This document shows, piece after piece, positions 46,820-54,928 of a DNA stretch of 64,000 nt (position 1 is its first letter; each line of letters opens with the position of its first letter). The stretch comes from Bacillus wiedmannii. Its GTDB lineage: Bacteria; Bacillota; Bacilli; Bacillales; Bacillaceae_G. A program made the translations under genes and the position numbers. Location: positions 1 to 64,000 of the forward strand of contig NZ_LOBC01000072.1 of assembly GCF_001583695.1 (NCBI RefSeq), given 5' to 3'. The notes under the pieces were generated by a model. The model searched no databases. It worked only from the letters and a program-made list of their open reading frames with translations, and was not told where the DNA came from.

Positions 46820-47281
46820 ATGATCGTAATTAGCGCTTGTTTAGGTGGCATCGCTTGTCGGTATGATGGAAATGACAATCTCGTTTCAAAAATAGAGGAG
46901 CTACTGCAACAAGAAGATACAGTCCTCATTTGTCCTGAAGTATTAGGAGGATTACCAACGCCTCGTCCTTCAGCTGAAATTATTGGCGGGAATGGCGATG
47001 ACGTTTTGGATGGAAAAGCAAAAGTGGTGACAAAAGACGGTGAAGATGTCACAGAAGCATTTGTAAATGGCGCTTATAAAGCTCTAGAACAAATGAAAGG
47101 TTTACATCCTGAATATATTATTTTGAAAGAACGTAGTCCATCTTGTGGTAGTTCTACGATTTACACTGGAGAATTTAACGGGAATAAGCAAACTGGTTAC
47201 GGGGTAACAACTGCTTTATTCAAAAGACATGGATTTAAAGTCATTTCAGAAGAGGATTTTGAGAATATAAAAAGGAATTGA
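46820..47281 (+). CDS. DUF523 protein
   Basis: A 153-residue cytoplasmic protein with the cysteine motifs of DUF523: SACLGGIACRYDG at the N-terminus, CPEVLGGLPTPRPSAE and KERSPSCGS (about 108-116). These conserved Cys suggest metal or Fe-S binding or a thiol function, not proven. SD TGGAGG precedes the ATG. Confidence 0.85.
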   Translation: MIVISACLGGIACRYDGNDNLVSKIEELLQQEDTVLICPEVLGGLPTPRPSAEIIGGNGDDVLDGKAKVVTKDGEDVTEAFVNGAYKALEQMKGLHPEYIILKERSPSCGSSTIYTGEFNGNKQTGYGVTTALFKRHGFKVISEEDFENIKRN

Positions 47282-47302
47282 CCCTGTTCGTCAATTCCTT
47301 CT
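47272..47302 (+). terminator. DUF523 gene terminator
   Basis: AAGGAATTGAC/GTCAATTCCTT stem, overlapping the stop codon; T run is short (CTTCT). Confidence 0.65.
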
Positions 47303-47308
47303 TCTGTC

Positions 47309-47662
47309 TTATTTCACACTTAATTTTTCTTTCACTTTCGCAGGAAGCTCATCTTTCTTTACTTCTTCCCAAGCTGATACACCTTTTTTATCTGAATGAT
47401 ATACACGTAGGAATGCATCTTTACGTAAGTTTTTTTGTGCAGTAAATTCTAATTCTTTCTCTTTACCGTCTTTATCAAAGCCAGTTAGCTTATATTCATA
47501 ATCTTTAAATTTTTGACCATTATCAGCTTTACTATGAACTTCTTTTCCATCTACTGTAATTTGAACGTAGTACTCATCTTTACCCATACGGTTAATATCA
47601 CAACCAACTAACAGACTTGCGAATACAACTAAAATACTAAACAGTGCAATGTATCTTTTCAT
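47309..47662 (-). CDS. YxeA-like (DUF1093) lipoprotein
   Basis: A 117-residue predicted lipoprotein: signal peptide with lipobox LVGC (about 18-21), then a small beta-barrel-like DUF1093 domain (YYVQITVDGKE, YEYKLTGFDKDGKEKELEF, LRVYHSDKKGVSAWEEV). SD GAGGTGAAGG before the ATG at 47662. Such YxeA-like proteins lie at the cell surface; function unknown. Confidence 0.82.
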   Translation of the reverse strand: MKRYIALFSILVVFASLLVGCDINRMGKDEYYVQITVDGKEVHSKADNGQKFKDYEYKLTGFDKDGKEKELEFTAQKNLRKDAFLRVYHSDKKGVSAWEEVKKDELPAKVKEKLSVK

Positions 47663-47768
47663 TTCCTTCACCTCATATGTTTTTTCTTATATTCTTATCT
47701 TAAAGCCCAGAGCTTAAAGAAGAAATTCAAAAACATGACATGAACATTACACTTTTGTAAGATAATAA

Positions 47769-48407
47769 TTATTTCTTCACTCTAGAAACCGTCATCCCGT
47801 CACCAATTGGAATAAGTACAGATTCTAACCTCGGATGATTGGCTACTACTTCATTAAACTTCTTCATAACTTCTGTATAACGTTTTGATTTCACACTTTC
47901 ATCCACTACACTACCGCCAGCTAAAACATTATCTGTAACAATTACAGCACCTGGTTTAGCAAGCTCAATACAATACGTTAAATAATTTTCATAATTCTCC
48001 TTATCGGCATCGATAAAGAAGAAATCAAATCGCTTATTACCTGCAGCTAATTTTTCAAGACTTTGTAAGGCAGCACCAGTCATATACGACACTTGTTTTC
48101 CAAATCCCGCTTTATGTAGATTATGATGTGCTATCTCTGCATATTTCTCTTCTAATTCAAGAGAAGTTAACATGCCTTCTTCTCCAAAACCTTTCGCAAG
48201 ACAAATTCCGCTATACCCACCTAATGCACCTATTTCTAAAATATCTTTCGCTCCAGAAATGGAAACTAACATCGTTAAAAGTTTACCCGAAGAAGGCGAT
48301 ACCGATATCGGCGGCATTTCGTTTTCTTTTATGGAAACAATCACTTCATCCAAAAGGACATCTTGGCCACAAAACACTGAATCGATATAACGATTAATTT
48401 GTTTCAT
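47769..48407 (-). CDS. SAM-dependent O-methyltransferase
   Basis: A 212-residue class I methyltransferase of the catechol/caffeoyl-CoA O-methyltransferase type: ILEIGALGGYSGICLA (SAM motif I, about 57-72), FFFIDADKENY (metal-binding Asp) and TDNVLAGGSV (Asp-Asn). It should methylate a hydroxyl of a small molecule with a divalent metal. Overlaps the upstream gene by 14 bp, implying coupled translation. Confidence 0.88.
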   Translation of the reverse strand: MKQINRYIDSVFCGQDVLLDEVIVSIKENEMPPISVSPSSGKLLTMLVSISGAKDILEIGALGGYSGICLAKGFGEEGMLTSLELEEKYAEIAHHNLHKAGFGKQVSYMTGAALQSLEKLAAGNKRFDFFFIDADKENYENYLTYCIELAKPGAVIVTDNVLAGGSVVDESVKSKRYTEVMKKFNEVVANHPRLESVLIPIGDGMTVSRVKK

Positions 48408-48735
48408 CAGATGCAGTCCCTTGCTCTAAATTTTCCTTCTCATCTAACATAGGCGCTTCTTCTGTTTCACTCTCATGTATTTCAAATAGTTGTGTAAATT
48501 CATTAATAACCATATCAATTGCCTTTAATTCCCCGATTAAAATTTGCTGAATAGACTGGAATTCCGGCTCACTTAACTGTTGTTTAATTGTCGCTCGTTT
48601 CAAATTCATCATTTCTAAAAAGGCAATCGCTCTCCCGCGGCGAAATGTTTTCGGTCCGCGATGATGCGATCCGTCTCTCCCTTTATGACGCTCACCACGG
48701 TGATGTCCTTCTTTCATGAACTTATCTTTTCTCAT
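48394..48735 (-). CDS. His/Arg-rich small protein, methyltransferase operon leader gene
   Basis: A 113-residue protein I do not recognise. The first 35 residues are very rich in His, Arg, Gly and Lys (HHRGERHKGRDGSHHRG), the middle is helical (FLEMMNLKRATIKQQL, then a long amphipathic helix), and the tail is acidic. The layout suggests nucleic-acid or metal binding. SD AAGGGGG precedes the ATG at 48735. Four GTATAC hexamers lie just upstream, so the operon is probably repressor-controlled. Confidence 0.7.
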   Translation of the reverse strand: MRKDKFMKEGHHRGERHKGRDGSHHRGPKTFRRGRAIAFLEMMNLKRATIKQQLSEPEFQSIQQILIGELKAIDMVINEFTQLFEIHESETEEAPMLDEKENLEQGTASDETN

Positions 48736-48748
48736 TTCAAATCCCCCT

Positions 48749-48806
48749 TTGTATACAAATGTATACATTTATTTCGTTAATCAAAAGTGTATACGTTTGT
48801 ATACAA
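48749..48806 (-). promoter_or_regulatory. symmetric array of four GTATAC operators
   Basis: GTATAC occurs at 48751, 48761, 48789 and 48799, two pairs each with exactly 10-bp spacing. The two pairs are inverted copies (TTTGTATACAAA-TG/CG-TATAC). It lies directly upstream of the SD of the His/Arg-rich gene. Confidence 0.7.
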
Positions 48807-48819
48807 AATGTCAAAACAA

Positions 48820-48876
48820 AAGAAAAACCGCTACTTAAAAAGGAATCATTTAACTCCTTTCTAAGTAGCGGTTTCG
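48820..48876 (-). terminator. terminator-like hairpin in a divergent intergenic region
   Basis: AAACCGCTACTTA/TAAGTAGCGGTTT outer stem and AAAGGA/TCCTTT inner stem, with T-rich sequence best on the minus strand. No gene upstream of it on either strand is obvious. Confidence 0.7.
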
Positions 48877-48958
48877 TTTTCGATATGTGAAAAGGGATTT
48901 CTAAATGATGAATTGAATATATATTTATTGTTTTCTAGTTTTCGAGAGGTGAAATAAT

Positions 48959-49522
48959 ATGAATCCTATTTTATTAGATGTTCCGTTACAAATAGAAACA
49001 GACAGACTCATTCTTCGGGCACCACTTCAAGCTGGTGAAGGGAATATAGTACACGAAGCTATTAAAGATTCAATTAGTGAATTAAAGCAGTGGTTGCTTT
49101 TATTCCAGTCAATTCCTACTGTTGAAGAAACGGAAATTCTCCTGAGAAATGCGCATATAGATTTTTTGAAAAGAGAAAGCTTTCGCTATCTTATCTACCA
49201 TAAGGAGACGAATGATTTTATTGGAACTGCTAGCCTTCACGAAATTGATTGGAAGGTTTCTAAATGTGAAATTGGATACTGGATTAACACGCAATTTAGT
49301 GGAAATGGATATATGACAGAAGTAGTAAGTGCGTTAACAAACTTTGGATTTCAGTTATTCAAATTTAGAAGGATTGAAATACGATGTGAATCTAACAATA
49401 CGAAAAGTCGTGCGATCCCTGAAAAATTAGGCTTTGAGCTTGAAGGGATATTACGTAATGAAGATTTTTCAGCTGACGGCAAACAACTCACTACTACCTG
49501 CATATATGCAAAGATAAATTAG
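48959..49522 (+). CDS. GNAT acetyltransferase (RimJ/RimL type)
   Basis: A 187-residue N-acetyltransferase: ETDRLILRAP at the start, EIGYWINTQFSGNGYMTEVV (acetyl-CoA binding, about 103-122), then SNNTKSRAIPEKLGFELEG. The group acetylates ribosomal-protein N-termini or small amines. SD AGAGGTG precedes the ATG. Substrate unknown. Confidence 0.87.
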   Translation: MNPILLDVPLQIETDRLILRAPLQAGEGNIVHEAIKDSISELKQWLLLFQSIPTVEETEILLRNAHIDFLKRESFRYLIYHKETNDFIGTASLHEIDWKVSKCEIGYWINTQFSGNGYMTEVVSALTNFGFQLFKFRRIEIRCESNNTKSRAIPEKLGFELEGILRNEDFSADGKQLTTTCIYAKIN

Positions 49523-49604
49523 TTTAAGATTTTAAAACTCGTTGTACAAATATCTTAAGGCTGGTTTCTAAATTTAGAAGGTAGCTTTTTGATTTTTCAC
49601 GGCA

Positions 49605-49655
49605 AAAGAAAAGACCTCCTTAACGATTATTCCATCGCTAAAAAGGTCTTTTTCT
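49605..49655 (-). terminator. yutM terminator
   Basis: AAAAGACCT/AGGTCTTTT stem with a 26-nt loop and T run on the minus strand. Confidence 0.55.
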
Positions 49656-49670
49656 ATTTCGGCTAAAAAT

Positions 49671-50024
49671 TTAGCACTCTTCTGGCTTACCAGCATTCGA
49701 TGCTGTACGGAAAGATGATCCACATCCGCATGATGCGATTGCGTTTGGATTGTCGATTGTGAATCCACCGCCAAGCATAGATTGTTTATAATCAATTTTT
49801 ACTCCTTTAACAATCGGAGCACTTTCTGTATCGATAACAAATTCAACACCGAAAAACTCAAGAACTGTGTCGTCTTCTTTTGGTTCTACTTCAAATCCTA
49901 ACCCGTAAGAAAGGCCAGTACATCCGCCGCCATGTACAGCAAGGCGCACGTACTTCTCTCCATCTTCAGCATCTTTTAACATATCTTTAATTTGAAAAGC
50001 TGCTTGTTCTGTTACCTCAATCAT
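49671..50024 (-). CDS. HesB/IscA-type Fe-S assembly protein (YutM)
   Basis: A 117-residue A-type Fe-S carrier. The three conserved cysteines are present: GGGCTGLSY (about 34-42) and SCGCGSSF (about 98-105). A tail ending KPEEC adds a fourth Cys. SD AAAGGATGG fits the ATG at 50024; the frame upstream is not supported. Similar to ErpA/YutM, delivering clusters to target enzymes. Follows dapF. Confidence 0.9.
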   Translation of the reverse strand: MIEVTEQAAFQIKDMLKDAEDGEKYVRLAVHGGGCTGLSYGLGFEVEPKEDDTVLEFFGVEFVIDTESAPIVKGVKIDYKQSMLGGGFTIDNPNAIASCGCGSSFRTASNAGKPEEC

Positions 50025-50065
50025 GAAATACACCATCCTTTCTGTTCTCATTCTATTATACATCT

Positions 50066-50932
50066 TTACGCTTCTATCTTGTACTCATACACTCCGCGGC
50101 AAATTACTTCTGCTGGTCCTTTCATTAACACATTGCCTTCTTCTGTCCATGCAATCATTAAATCGCCGCCAGCTAAATGAACTGTAATTTCCTTACCATG
50201 TTCCATTTTCCCATTTAAAATAGAGGCTACAACTGCAGCACACGCCCCTGTTCCGCAAGCTTGTGTTACACCAGATCCACGTTCCCAAACACGGAAGTTC
50301 ATCTCTGCATCATTCAAAATTTCGACGAATTCAACATTTACTCGCTCTGGGAACATTTCATGTGTCTCCAGGACTGGACCAAGTGTTGTAAGAGGTGCTT
50401 GCTCTACATCATCAACAAAAATAACCGCATGCGGATTCCCCATTGAAACAGCTGTAAATGCATAACGATGATTATTGTATAAGAAGTTTTCACGAATAAA
50501 TGGTGTTTCACCTTCACCAAGCATCGGTATTTCTGCACGTGTTAAACGCGGTGCTCCCATATCGATTTTCGCTAATGTAACTTTCCCTTCTTCTACCGTT
50601 ACTTCCGCTGTTACAATACCAGCTAACGTTTCAATTTTGAAAACTGTTTCTTCTACTAGTTTATGCTCATACGCATATTTCGCTACGCAGCGTAAACCGT
50701 TACCACAGCTCTTTCCTTCTGAACCATCATTATTAAACATGCGCATTTTCACCGGAGCTACGTCAGATGGACAAATTAAAATCATTCCATCTGCTCCAAT
50801 ACCAGTATTAATATTTGAAACCTTTTCCGCCACAAGAACTAAATCTTCTTCAGGAATTTGTTCTTCAAACATATTTACATATATATAACTATTGCCAAGA
50901 CCATGCATTTTTGTAAAAGAAAATTGGCTCAT
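50066..50932 (-). CDS. dapF: diaminopimelate epimerase
   Basis: Converts LL- to meso-diaminopimelate for lysine and peptidoglycan. 288 residues with the two catalytic cysteines C76 ([12 protein letters not shown]) and C226 ([10 protein letters not shown]). SD TGGAG precedes the ATG. The yutM start lies 41 bp downstream, so they may be cotranscribed. Confidence 0.96.
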   Translation of the reverse strand: MSQFSFTKMHGLGNSYIYVNMFEEQIPEEDLVLVAEKVSNINTGIGADGMILICPSDVAPVKMRMFNNDGSEGKSCGNGLRCVAKYAYEHKLVEETVFKIETLAGIVTAEVTVEEGKVTLAKIDMGAPRLTRAEIPMLGEGETPFIRENFLYNNHRYAFTAVSMGNPHAVIFVDDVEQAPLTTLGPVLETHEMFPERVNVEFVEILNDAEMNFRVWERGSGVTQACGTGACAAVVASILNGKMEHGKEITVHLAGGDLMIAWTEEGNVLMKGPAEVICRGVYEYKIEA

Positions 50933-51063
50933 TTGTATTCACTCCAAAAATAGTTTGTTATTTTAAGTATAAAATGCACGCTTTTAGAACACAATATGAA
51001 TGTCCCCCGTTTCTCATATTTGACAACATTTGGCGATGAGCCATTCTTGCACAAATTGTGTAA

Positions 51064-51093
51064 GAAAAAAGCCCTTCTACAAGGGCCTTTTTT
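51064..51093 (-). terminator. second hairpin downstream of yuzB
   Basis: AAAAAAGGCCCTT/AAGGGCTTTTTT stem with T runs both sides, about 75 bp beyond the yuzB terminator. Confidence 0.75.
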
Positions 51094-51142
51094 ATTTACA
51101 TACAATATTATCCTCCCCCGCGAAAGAAGATTTTATCTAATA

Positions 51143-51172
51143 GAAAAAGGTGCTGCTGATTGCAACACCTTA
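51143..51172 (-). terminator. yuzB terminator
   Basis: AAGGTGTTGC/GCAGCACCTT stem followed by TTTTT on the minus strand; begins at the stop codon. Confidence 0.85.
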
Positions 51173-51409
51173 AAACATTGGATTTTCATCCAAATACTCA
51201 TATACATTATGGACAAGTTCTTCTACTGTAGCACCTTGTACGACTTCACCATTTACAAGTGCAAACGGCCCTTCAAAACAAATACCACAATATCCTAAAC
51301 AACCATATTCCATTACATCTAAATTCGGATCTTTTTCTAATTTCTCTAAAGCTGCTTGTGAACCACTCGCAAGGTTACCTACACAAAATTCAATTAATGG
51401 TTTAATCAA
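51170..51409 (-). CDS. yuzB: YuzB, DUF1450
   Basis: A 79-residue protein of the YuzB family with conserved cysteines: [11 protein letters not shown] at the start and [21 protein letters not shown] (given in part). The four Cys suggest thioredoxin-like or metal-binding chemistry. Start is TTG at 51409 after SD GGGGGGAG; it begins M-I-K-P-L-I-E-F-C like B. subtilis YuzB. Lies divergently from yutJ, as in B. subtilis. Confidence 0.87.
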   Translation of the reverse strand: MIKPLIEFCVGNLASGSQAALEKLEKDPNLDVMEYGCLGYCGICFEGPFALVNGEVVQGATVEELVHNVYEYLDENPMF

Positions 51410-51648
51410 AATTCTCCCCCCTGTACTACAAAACAAATTACCTTCTGACTATCTATAAGAAGAAAACTAAGCTGTCTCTTGTTGTTTTCGTTATACATTC
51501 TAAACTATTTAGTTACTTCACTATTTCACTTCAAAGTAGATGGACTTATTTTATATAACATGATGCTCGCAATGAAATAGTAATTAAAAAGGAAAAACAG
51601 TTTACTTTACTTTTCTTCTTATTGTACAACAGAGTATTCATTCATGCA

Positions 51649-51677
51649 TTGTTATTTGTTCACAAATTCGATATAAT
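51649..51677 (+). promoter_or_regulatory. yutJ promoter
   Basis: TTGTTA (51649) and TATAAT (51672) with 17-bp spacing. The spacer contains the dyad ATTTGT-TC-ACAAAT, a possible repressor site. Sits in a 350-bp intergenic region with no other gene. Confidence 0.75.
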
Positions 51678-51759
51678 TTGATTGAGTAAAGTCAAAATAT
51701 TTTATTAATATAAAATTGTATGATTAGGGGATATTTCAACAGAAAAGGGGTAATCCATC

Positions 51760-52830
51760 ATGAAACACCTCGTAATACTAGGTGGCGGCTACGGTGGAAT
51801 GAGAATTCTGCAGCGGCTACTTCCAAGCAACCAACTTCCAGATGATGTACAAGTGACATTAATCGACAAAGTACCATACCATTGCTTCAAAACTGAATAT
51901 TATGCATTAGTTGCGGGTACTATTTCAGAAACACATATTCGTATACCGTTTCCCGAGCACCCACGCCTCAATATTCAATACGGCACAATAACAAATATTG
52001 ATCTCGAAGAAAAAGCTGTTCATCTCGATGGCGGCGAAGCCATCCCATATGATGATTTAATTATCGGTCTTGGCTGTGAGGATAAATATCATAACGTTCC
52101 TGGGGCGAAGGAATATACACATAGCCTACAATCGATTGAACAAACACGTAAGACATATGAACAATTAAATAGTCTAGAACCAAACGCAACAGTAGCTGTC
52201 GTTGGTGCTGGATTAAGTGGCGTTGAAGTTGCAAGTGAACTTCGCGAAAGCCGTTCTGATTTAAAAATTCACTTATTTGATCGAAAAGATAGAATTCTAT
52301 TCCCATATCCAGAGAAATTAAGTAGATACGTAGAAGAATGGTTCGTAAAACATAAGGTTACTATTATACGAAACTCTAACATTACAAAAGTAGAACCAAA
52401 TATTGTGTACAACCACGATGAACCACTTGAATGTGATGCAATCGTCTGGACAGCTGGTATTCAAGCAAATGAAGTTGTTCGAAACCTTCCAGTTGAACAA
52501 GATGGTAGCGGACGGGTTGTTTTAACAAAATATCACAATATTCCAAATAACGAGCACGTGTATGTTGTAGGAGATTGCGCAGCACTTCCACACGCTCCAT
52601 CTGCACAACTTGCTGAAGGTCAAGGAGAGCAAATTGTCCAAATATTATTAAAACGTTGGAATAATGAACCACTTCCTGACGAACTACCTGTAATTAAATT
52701 AAAAGGTGTTCTCGGCTCTCTTGGTAAGAAGCACGGCTTTGGTTTACTTGCAAACCAACCATTAATGGGACGTGTACCGAGATTATTAAAATCCGGTCTT
52801 CTTTGGATGTACAAGTATCATAAAGGTTAA
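51760..52830 (+). CDS. yutJ: NADH dehydrogenase-like flavoprotein YutJ
   Basis: A 356-residue pyridine nucleotide-disulfide oxidoreductase of the NDH-2-like group. VILGGGYGGMRI (FAD, about 4-15), VAVVGAGLSGVEVASEL (NAD, about 145-161) and VYVVGDCAALPHAP (FAD). No redox CxxC. SD AAAAGGGG precedes the ATG. It is shorter than YumB and lacks a clear C-terminal membrane segment, so quinone reduction is less certain. Confidence 0.88.
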   Translation: MKHLVILGGGYGGMRILQRLLPSNQLPDDVQVTLIDKVPYHCFKTEYYALVAGTISETHIRIPFPEHPRLNIQYGTITNIDLEEKAVHLDGGEAIPYDDLIIGLGCEDKYHNVPGAKEYTHSLQSIEQTRKTYEQLNSLEPNATVAVVGAGLSGVEVASELRESRSDLKIHLFDRKDRILFPYPEKLSRYVEEWFVKHKVTIIRNSNITKVEPNIVYNHDEPLECDAIVWTAGIQANEVVRNLPVEQDGSGRVVLTKYHNIPNNEHVYVVGDCAALPHAPSAQLAEGQGEQIVQILLKRWNNEPLPDELPVIKLKGVLGSLGKKHGFGLLANQPLMGRVPRLLKSGLLWMYKYHKG

Positions 52831-52838
52831 TACTTTAC

Positions 52839-52869
52839 AGACTGTCTACTAAATAGGCAGTCTCTTTTA
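52839..52869 (+). terminator. yutJ terminator
   Basis: AGACTGTCTA/TAGGCAGTCT stem, loop CTAAA, then TCTTTT. Confidence 0.8.
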
Positions 52870-52947
52870 TGAGTTAAAATATAATTATCAGACACATCTT
52901 TCTCAATATGAATAATGATTTATTTTTCATTTTTATATTAAAAACTA

Positions 52948-52975
52948 TTGATAAACAGTGTATGCTATTTATAAG
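52948..52975 (+). promoter_or_regulatory. candidate promoter of the Spo0E-like gene leader
   Basis: TTGATA (52948) and TATAAG (52970), 16-bp spacing. RNA would start near 52982, just before a terminator-like hairpin. Confidence 0.5.
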
Positions 52976-52993
52976 TTGTTTTATTATTTCCTT

Positions 52994-53026
52994 TAAGACC
53001 GAAGTCATTCGGTCTTATTTTTTATG
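52994..53026 (+). terminator. leader terminator before the Spo0E-like gene
   Basis: TAAGACCGAA/TTCGGTCTTA stem, loop GTCA, then TTTTTTAT. It lies between the promoter and the SD of the Spo0E-like gene. Confidence 0.8.
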
Positions 53027-53063
53027 TTGTAAATACTTTTACAGGAGGTATTCCATTTCACTT

Positions 53064-53237
53064 ATGAACTTAACGAAACTAAACGATCGAATAGAAGCGA
53101 AGAAGAAAGAATTGATCTATCTCGTTGAAAAGTACGGATTCACTCATGATAAAGTGATTTCTTTCAGCCAAGAATTAGATCGTTTACTTAACTTATTAAT
53201 AGAACTCAAGACGAAGAAAAAACGTTGCTCTTTATAA
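53064..53237 (+). CDS. Spo0E-family aspartyl phosphatase
   Basis: A 57-residue two-helix protein; helix one LNDRIEAKKKELIYLVEKYG, then the family signature SQELDRLL (about 35-42). Members dephosphorylate Spo0A~P and delay sporulation. AGGAGG lies 15 bases before this ATG, an unusually long gap; an in-frame ATT at 53055 is six bases from it, so a non-standard start is possible. Upstream codons beyond that belong to the leader. The leader hairpin suggests controlled transcription. Confidence 0.82.
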   Translation: MNLTKLNDRIEAKKKELIYLVEKYGFTHDKVISFSQELDRLLNLLIELKTKKKRCSL

Positions 53238-53291
53238 CCTTTATCCTCCCTTTTTTGATACGATAGAACTAGAATCAGAAAGGAGCCATCT

Positions 53292-53951
53292 ATGTTTATA
53301 TTAAAAGACGTTACATATAAAGATATACTACAAATTCCTTATTTACAGATTCAAAAAGAAAAAATCACATGTATTATCGGTGAGAGTGGGAGCGGAAAAA
53401 GTACATTGCTCCGCATGCTAAATGATTTGCAATCTCCAACATCCGGTACAATTAAATATAACGGAAAACTGATTTCTGATTATCCTCCTATTCAATTACG
53501 ACGTGACGTAGTCATGCTTGGGCAAACGCCACCTATTTTTGATGGAACGATTAAAGACAATCTATTAATGGGACTTCGTTTTTCTGAAAAACCATTTCCA
53601 AATGACGATGCCTTGCGAAGCGCATTAACGACTGTTAGCTTAGAAAAAAATTTAGAAGACAACGCTGATTCATTATCAGGCGGAGAAAAACAACGACTTG
53701 CTTTTGCACGTATCGTACTTATGGATCCACCTGTTTATTTATTAGATGAACCAACCTCGGCACTAGATAGCGATACAGAACGCCGCGTTATGAAACAATT
53801 TACTATGCTAGCAAGAGAAAAGAAAAAAACAGTTATCTTCATTACACACTCACAACAACTTCCAGAAAGAATTGCAGACGATATTATTGAAATTAGTAAA
53901 ACAAACGGTGCAACTAGAAAGGAAGTGCTCTCAATTGAAGGGCGTTATTGA
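53292..53951 (+). CDS. fetA: ABC transporter ATPase (FetA/YbbL type)
   Basis: A 219-residue ABC ATPase: Walker A GESGSGKST (about 30-38), signature LSGGEKQRL (about 127-135), Walker B VYLLDEPTSAL. Together with the next gene it forms a FetAB-like pair; in E. coli FetAB exports iron and aids peroxide resistance. SD AAAGGAG precedes the ATG. The permease gene starts inside its end. Confidence 0.88.
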   Translation: MFILKDVTYKDILQIPYLQIQKEKITCIIGESGSGKSTLLRMLNDLQSPTSGTIKYNGKLISDYPPIQLRRDVVMLGQTPPIFDGTIKDNLLMGLRFSEKPFPNDDALRSALTTVSLEKNLEDNADSLSGGEKQRLAFARIVLMDPPVYLLDEPTSALDSDTERRVMKQFTMLAREKKKTVIFITHSQQLPERIADDIIEISKTNGATRKEVLSIEGRY

Positions 53952-54732
53952 ACTCCAAATTTGGCAACTTGCCGCTGCATATATTTTTATTCTTATTTTA
54001 ATTGGACTTGTAAAATTAAAAGGGATTCCGCGTGAAAAACAAATTGCGCTCGCAACATTCCGTATGACGATTCAGCTCGTACTTGTTGCATATGTCCTTA
54101 CATACGTATTTGAAAATAGTAATCCATTTTATACAATTGCTCTTATTACTTCTATTACTACCTTTGCAATTTTTAATATTTATAAACGGGTTAACATCCC
54201 GATGTCTAAAGAATTAAAACGAGTAGCCGCGCTTTCCATGGTTGCCGGATCAATTGGGCCACTTCTACTATTTATCTTTGTTATTATCGGTCATGATCCT
54301 TGGTATGCGCCGCAATATATCGTTCCGATTACGGGAATGTTAGTTGGGAATGCGATGACAGGTGTTTCTCTCGGTGCAAATACGTTCTTAAATAATATGA
54401 AATCGCAAAGAGGTCAAATTGAAGGCTCACTTATGCTTGGCGCAACACCGAAAGAAGCCGCTGCGCCGCTCATACGAGACGCTTTTGACTCTGCTATTTT
54501 ACCAACAATCAATTCTATGGTCGGAATGGGGATTATAAGCTTACCAGGCATGATGACTGGTCAAATCTTATCTGGTGTATCACCATTTACAGCCATTCAA
54601 TATCAAATCGCCATTATACTTGGTATTTCAGGAAGCACTGCCTTTGCTGTTATTATCTTCTTACAGCTTGGATATAAAACATTCTTTAATAAGCGGTGTC
54701 AGTTGAAAGAGATTGACTATGGCGTGAAATGA
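53935..54732 (+). CDS. fetB: ABC transporter permease (FetB/YbbM type)
   Basis: A 265-residue membrane protein with about seven helices, UPF0014/FetB family: LKGIPREKQIALATFRMTIQL and TGMLVGNAMTGVSLGANTF are hallmarks. Start TTG at 53935 after AGGAA, overlapping the ATPase gene by 17 bp; the frame is open further upstream but lies in the ATPase gene. Probably metal (iron) export. Confidence 0.88.
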   Translation: MKGVIELQIWQLAAAYIFILILIGLVKLKGIPREKQIALATFRMTIQLVLVAYVLTYVFENSNPFYTIALITSITTFAIFNIYKRVNIPMSKELKRVAALSMVAGSIGPLLLFIFVIIGHDPWYAPQYIVPITGMLVGNAMTGVSLGANTFLNNMKSQRGQIEGSLMLGATPKEAAAPLIRDAFDSAILPTINSMVGMGIISLPGMMTGQILSGVSPFTAIQYQIAIILGISGSTAFAVIIFLQLGYKTFFNKRCQLKEIDYGVK

Positions 54733-54780
54733 ATCGTACCTCTCGCTTGGTAAATGATGCACCGTTCTCGGTGAGTGAAA

Positions 54781-54885
54781 TTATATCGACGATTTTTCGA
54801 ATATATCTATCATAACTCAAAATATATCAACGATTTTTGAAATATATCGGCGATTCGACAAGGAATATCGACTTACCGACAAAAA
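54781..54885 (+). repeat. degenerate tandem repeat, ~20-nt period, copy 3
   Basis: Five units of about 20 nt, e.g. TATATCGACGATTTTTCGA, ATATATCAACGATTTTTGA and ATATATCGGCGATTCGACAA, fill the space between fetB and phnA. Related units occur at 10478-10522 and 14221-14246. Confidence 0.65.
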
Positions 54886-54894
54886 ATGACATAA

Positions 54895-54926
54895 TAAAAA
54901 GAGGAGGCCTATTCGCCTCCTCTTTT
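54895..54926 (-). terminator. phnA terminator
   Basis: AAAAGAGGAGGC/GCCTCCTCTTTT stem, T-rich both sides; may also end the fetAB operon. Confidence 0.9.
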
Positions 54927-54928
54927 AC

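Noticed and set aside
52908-53063. N-terminal extension of the Spo0E-like gene
   Set aside because: It covers the promoter and terminator hairpin and has no SD; family proteins are short.
53872-53934. N-terminal extension of fetB into the ATPase gene
   Set aside because: Residues there do not look like FetB and the SD-spaced TTG is at 53935.
54781-54885. CRISPR array
   Set aside because: Units are contiguous ~20-nt degenerate repeats without spacers, and no cas genes are nearby.
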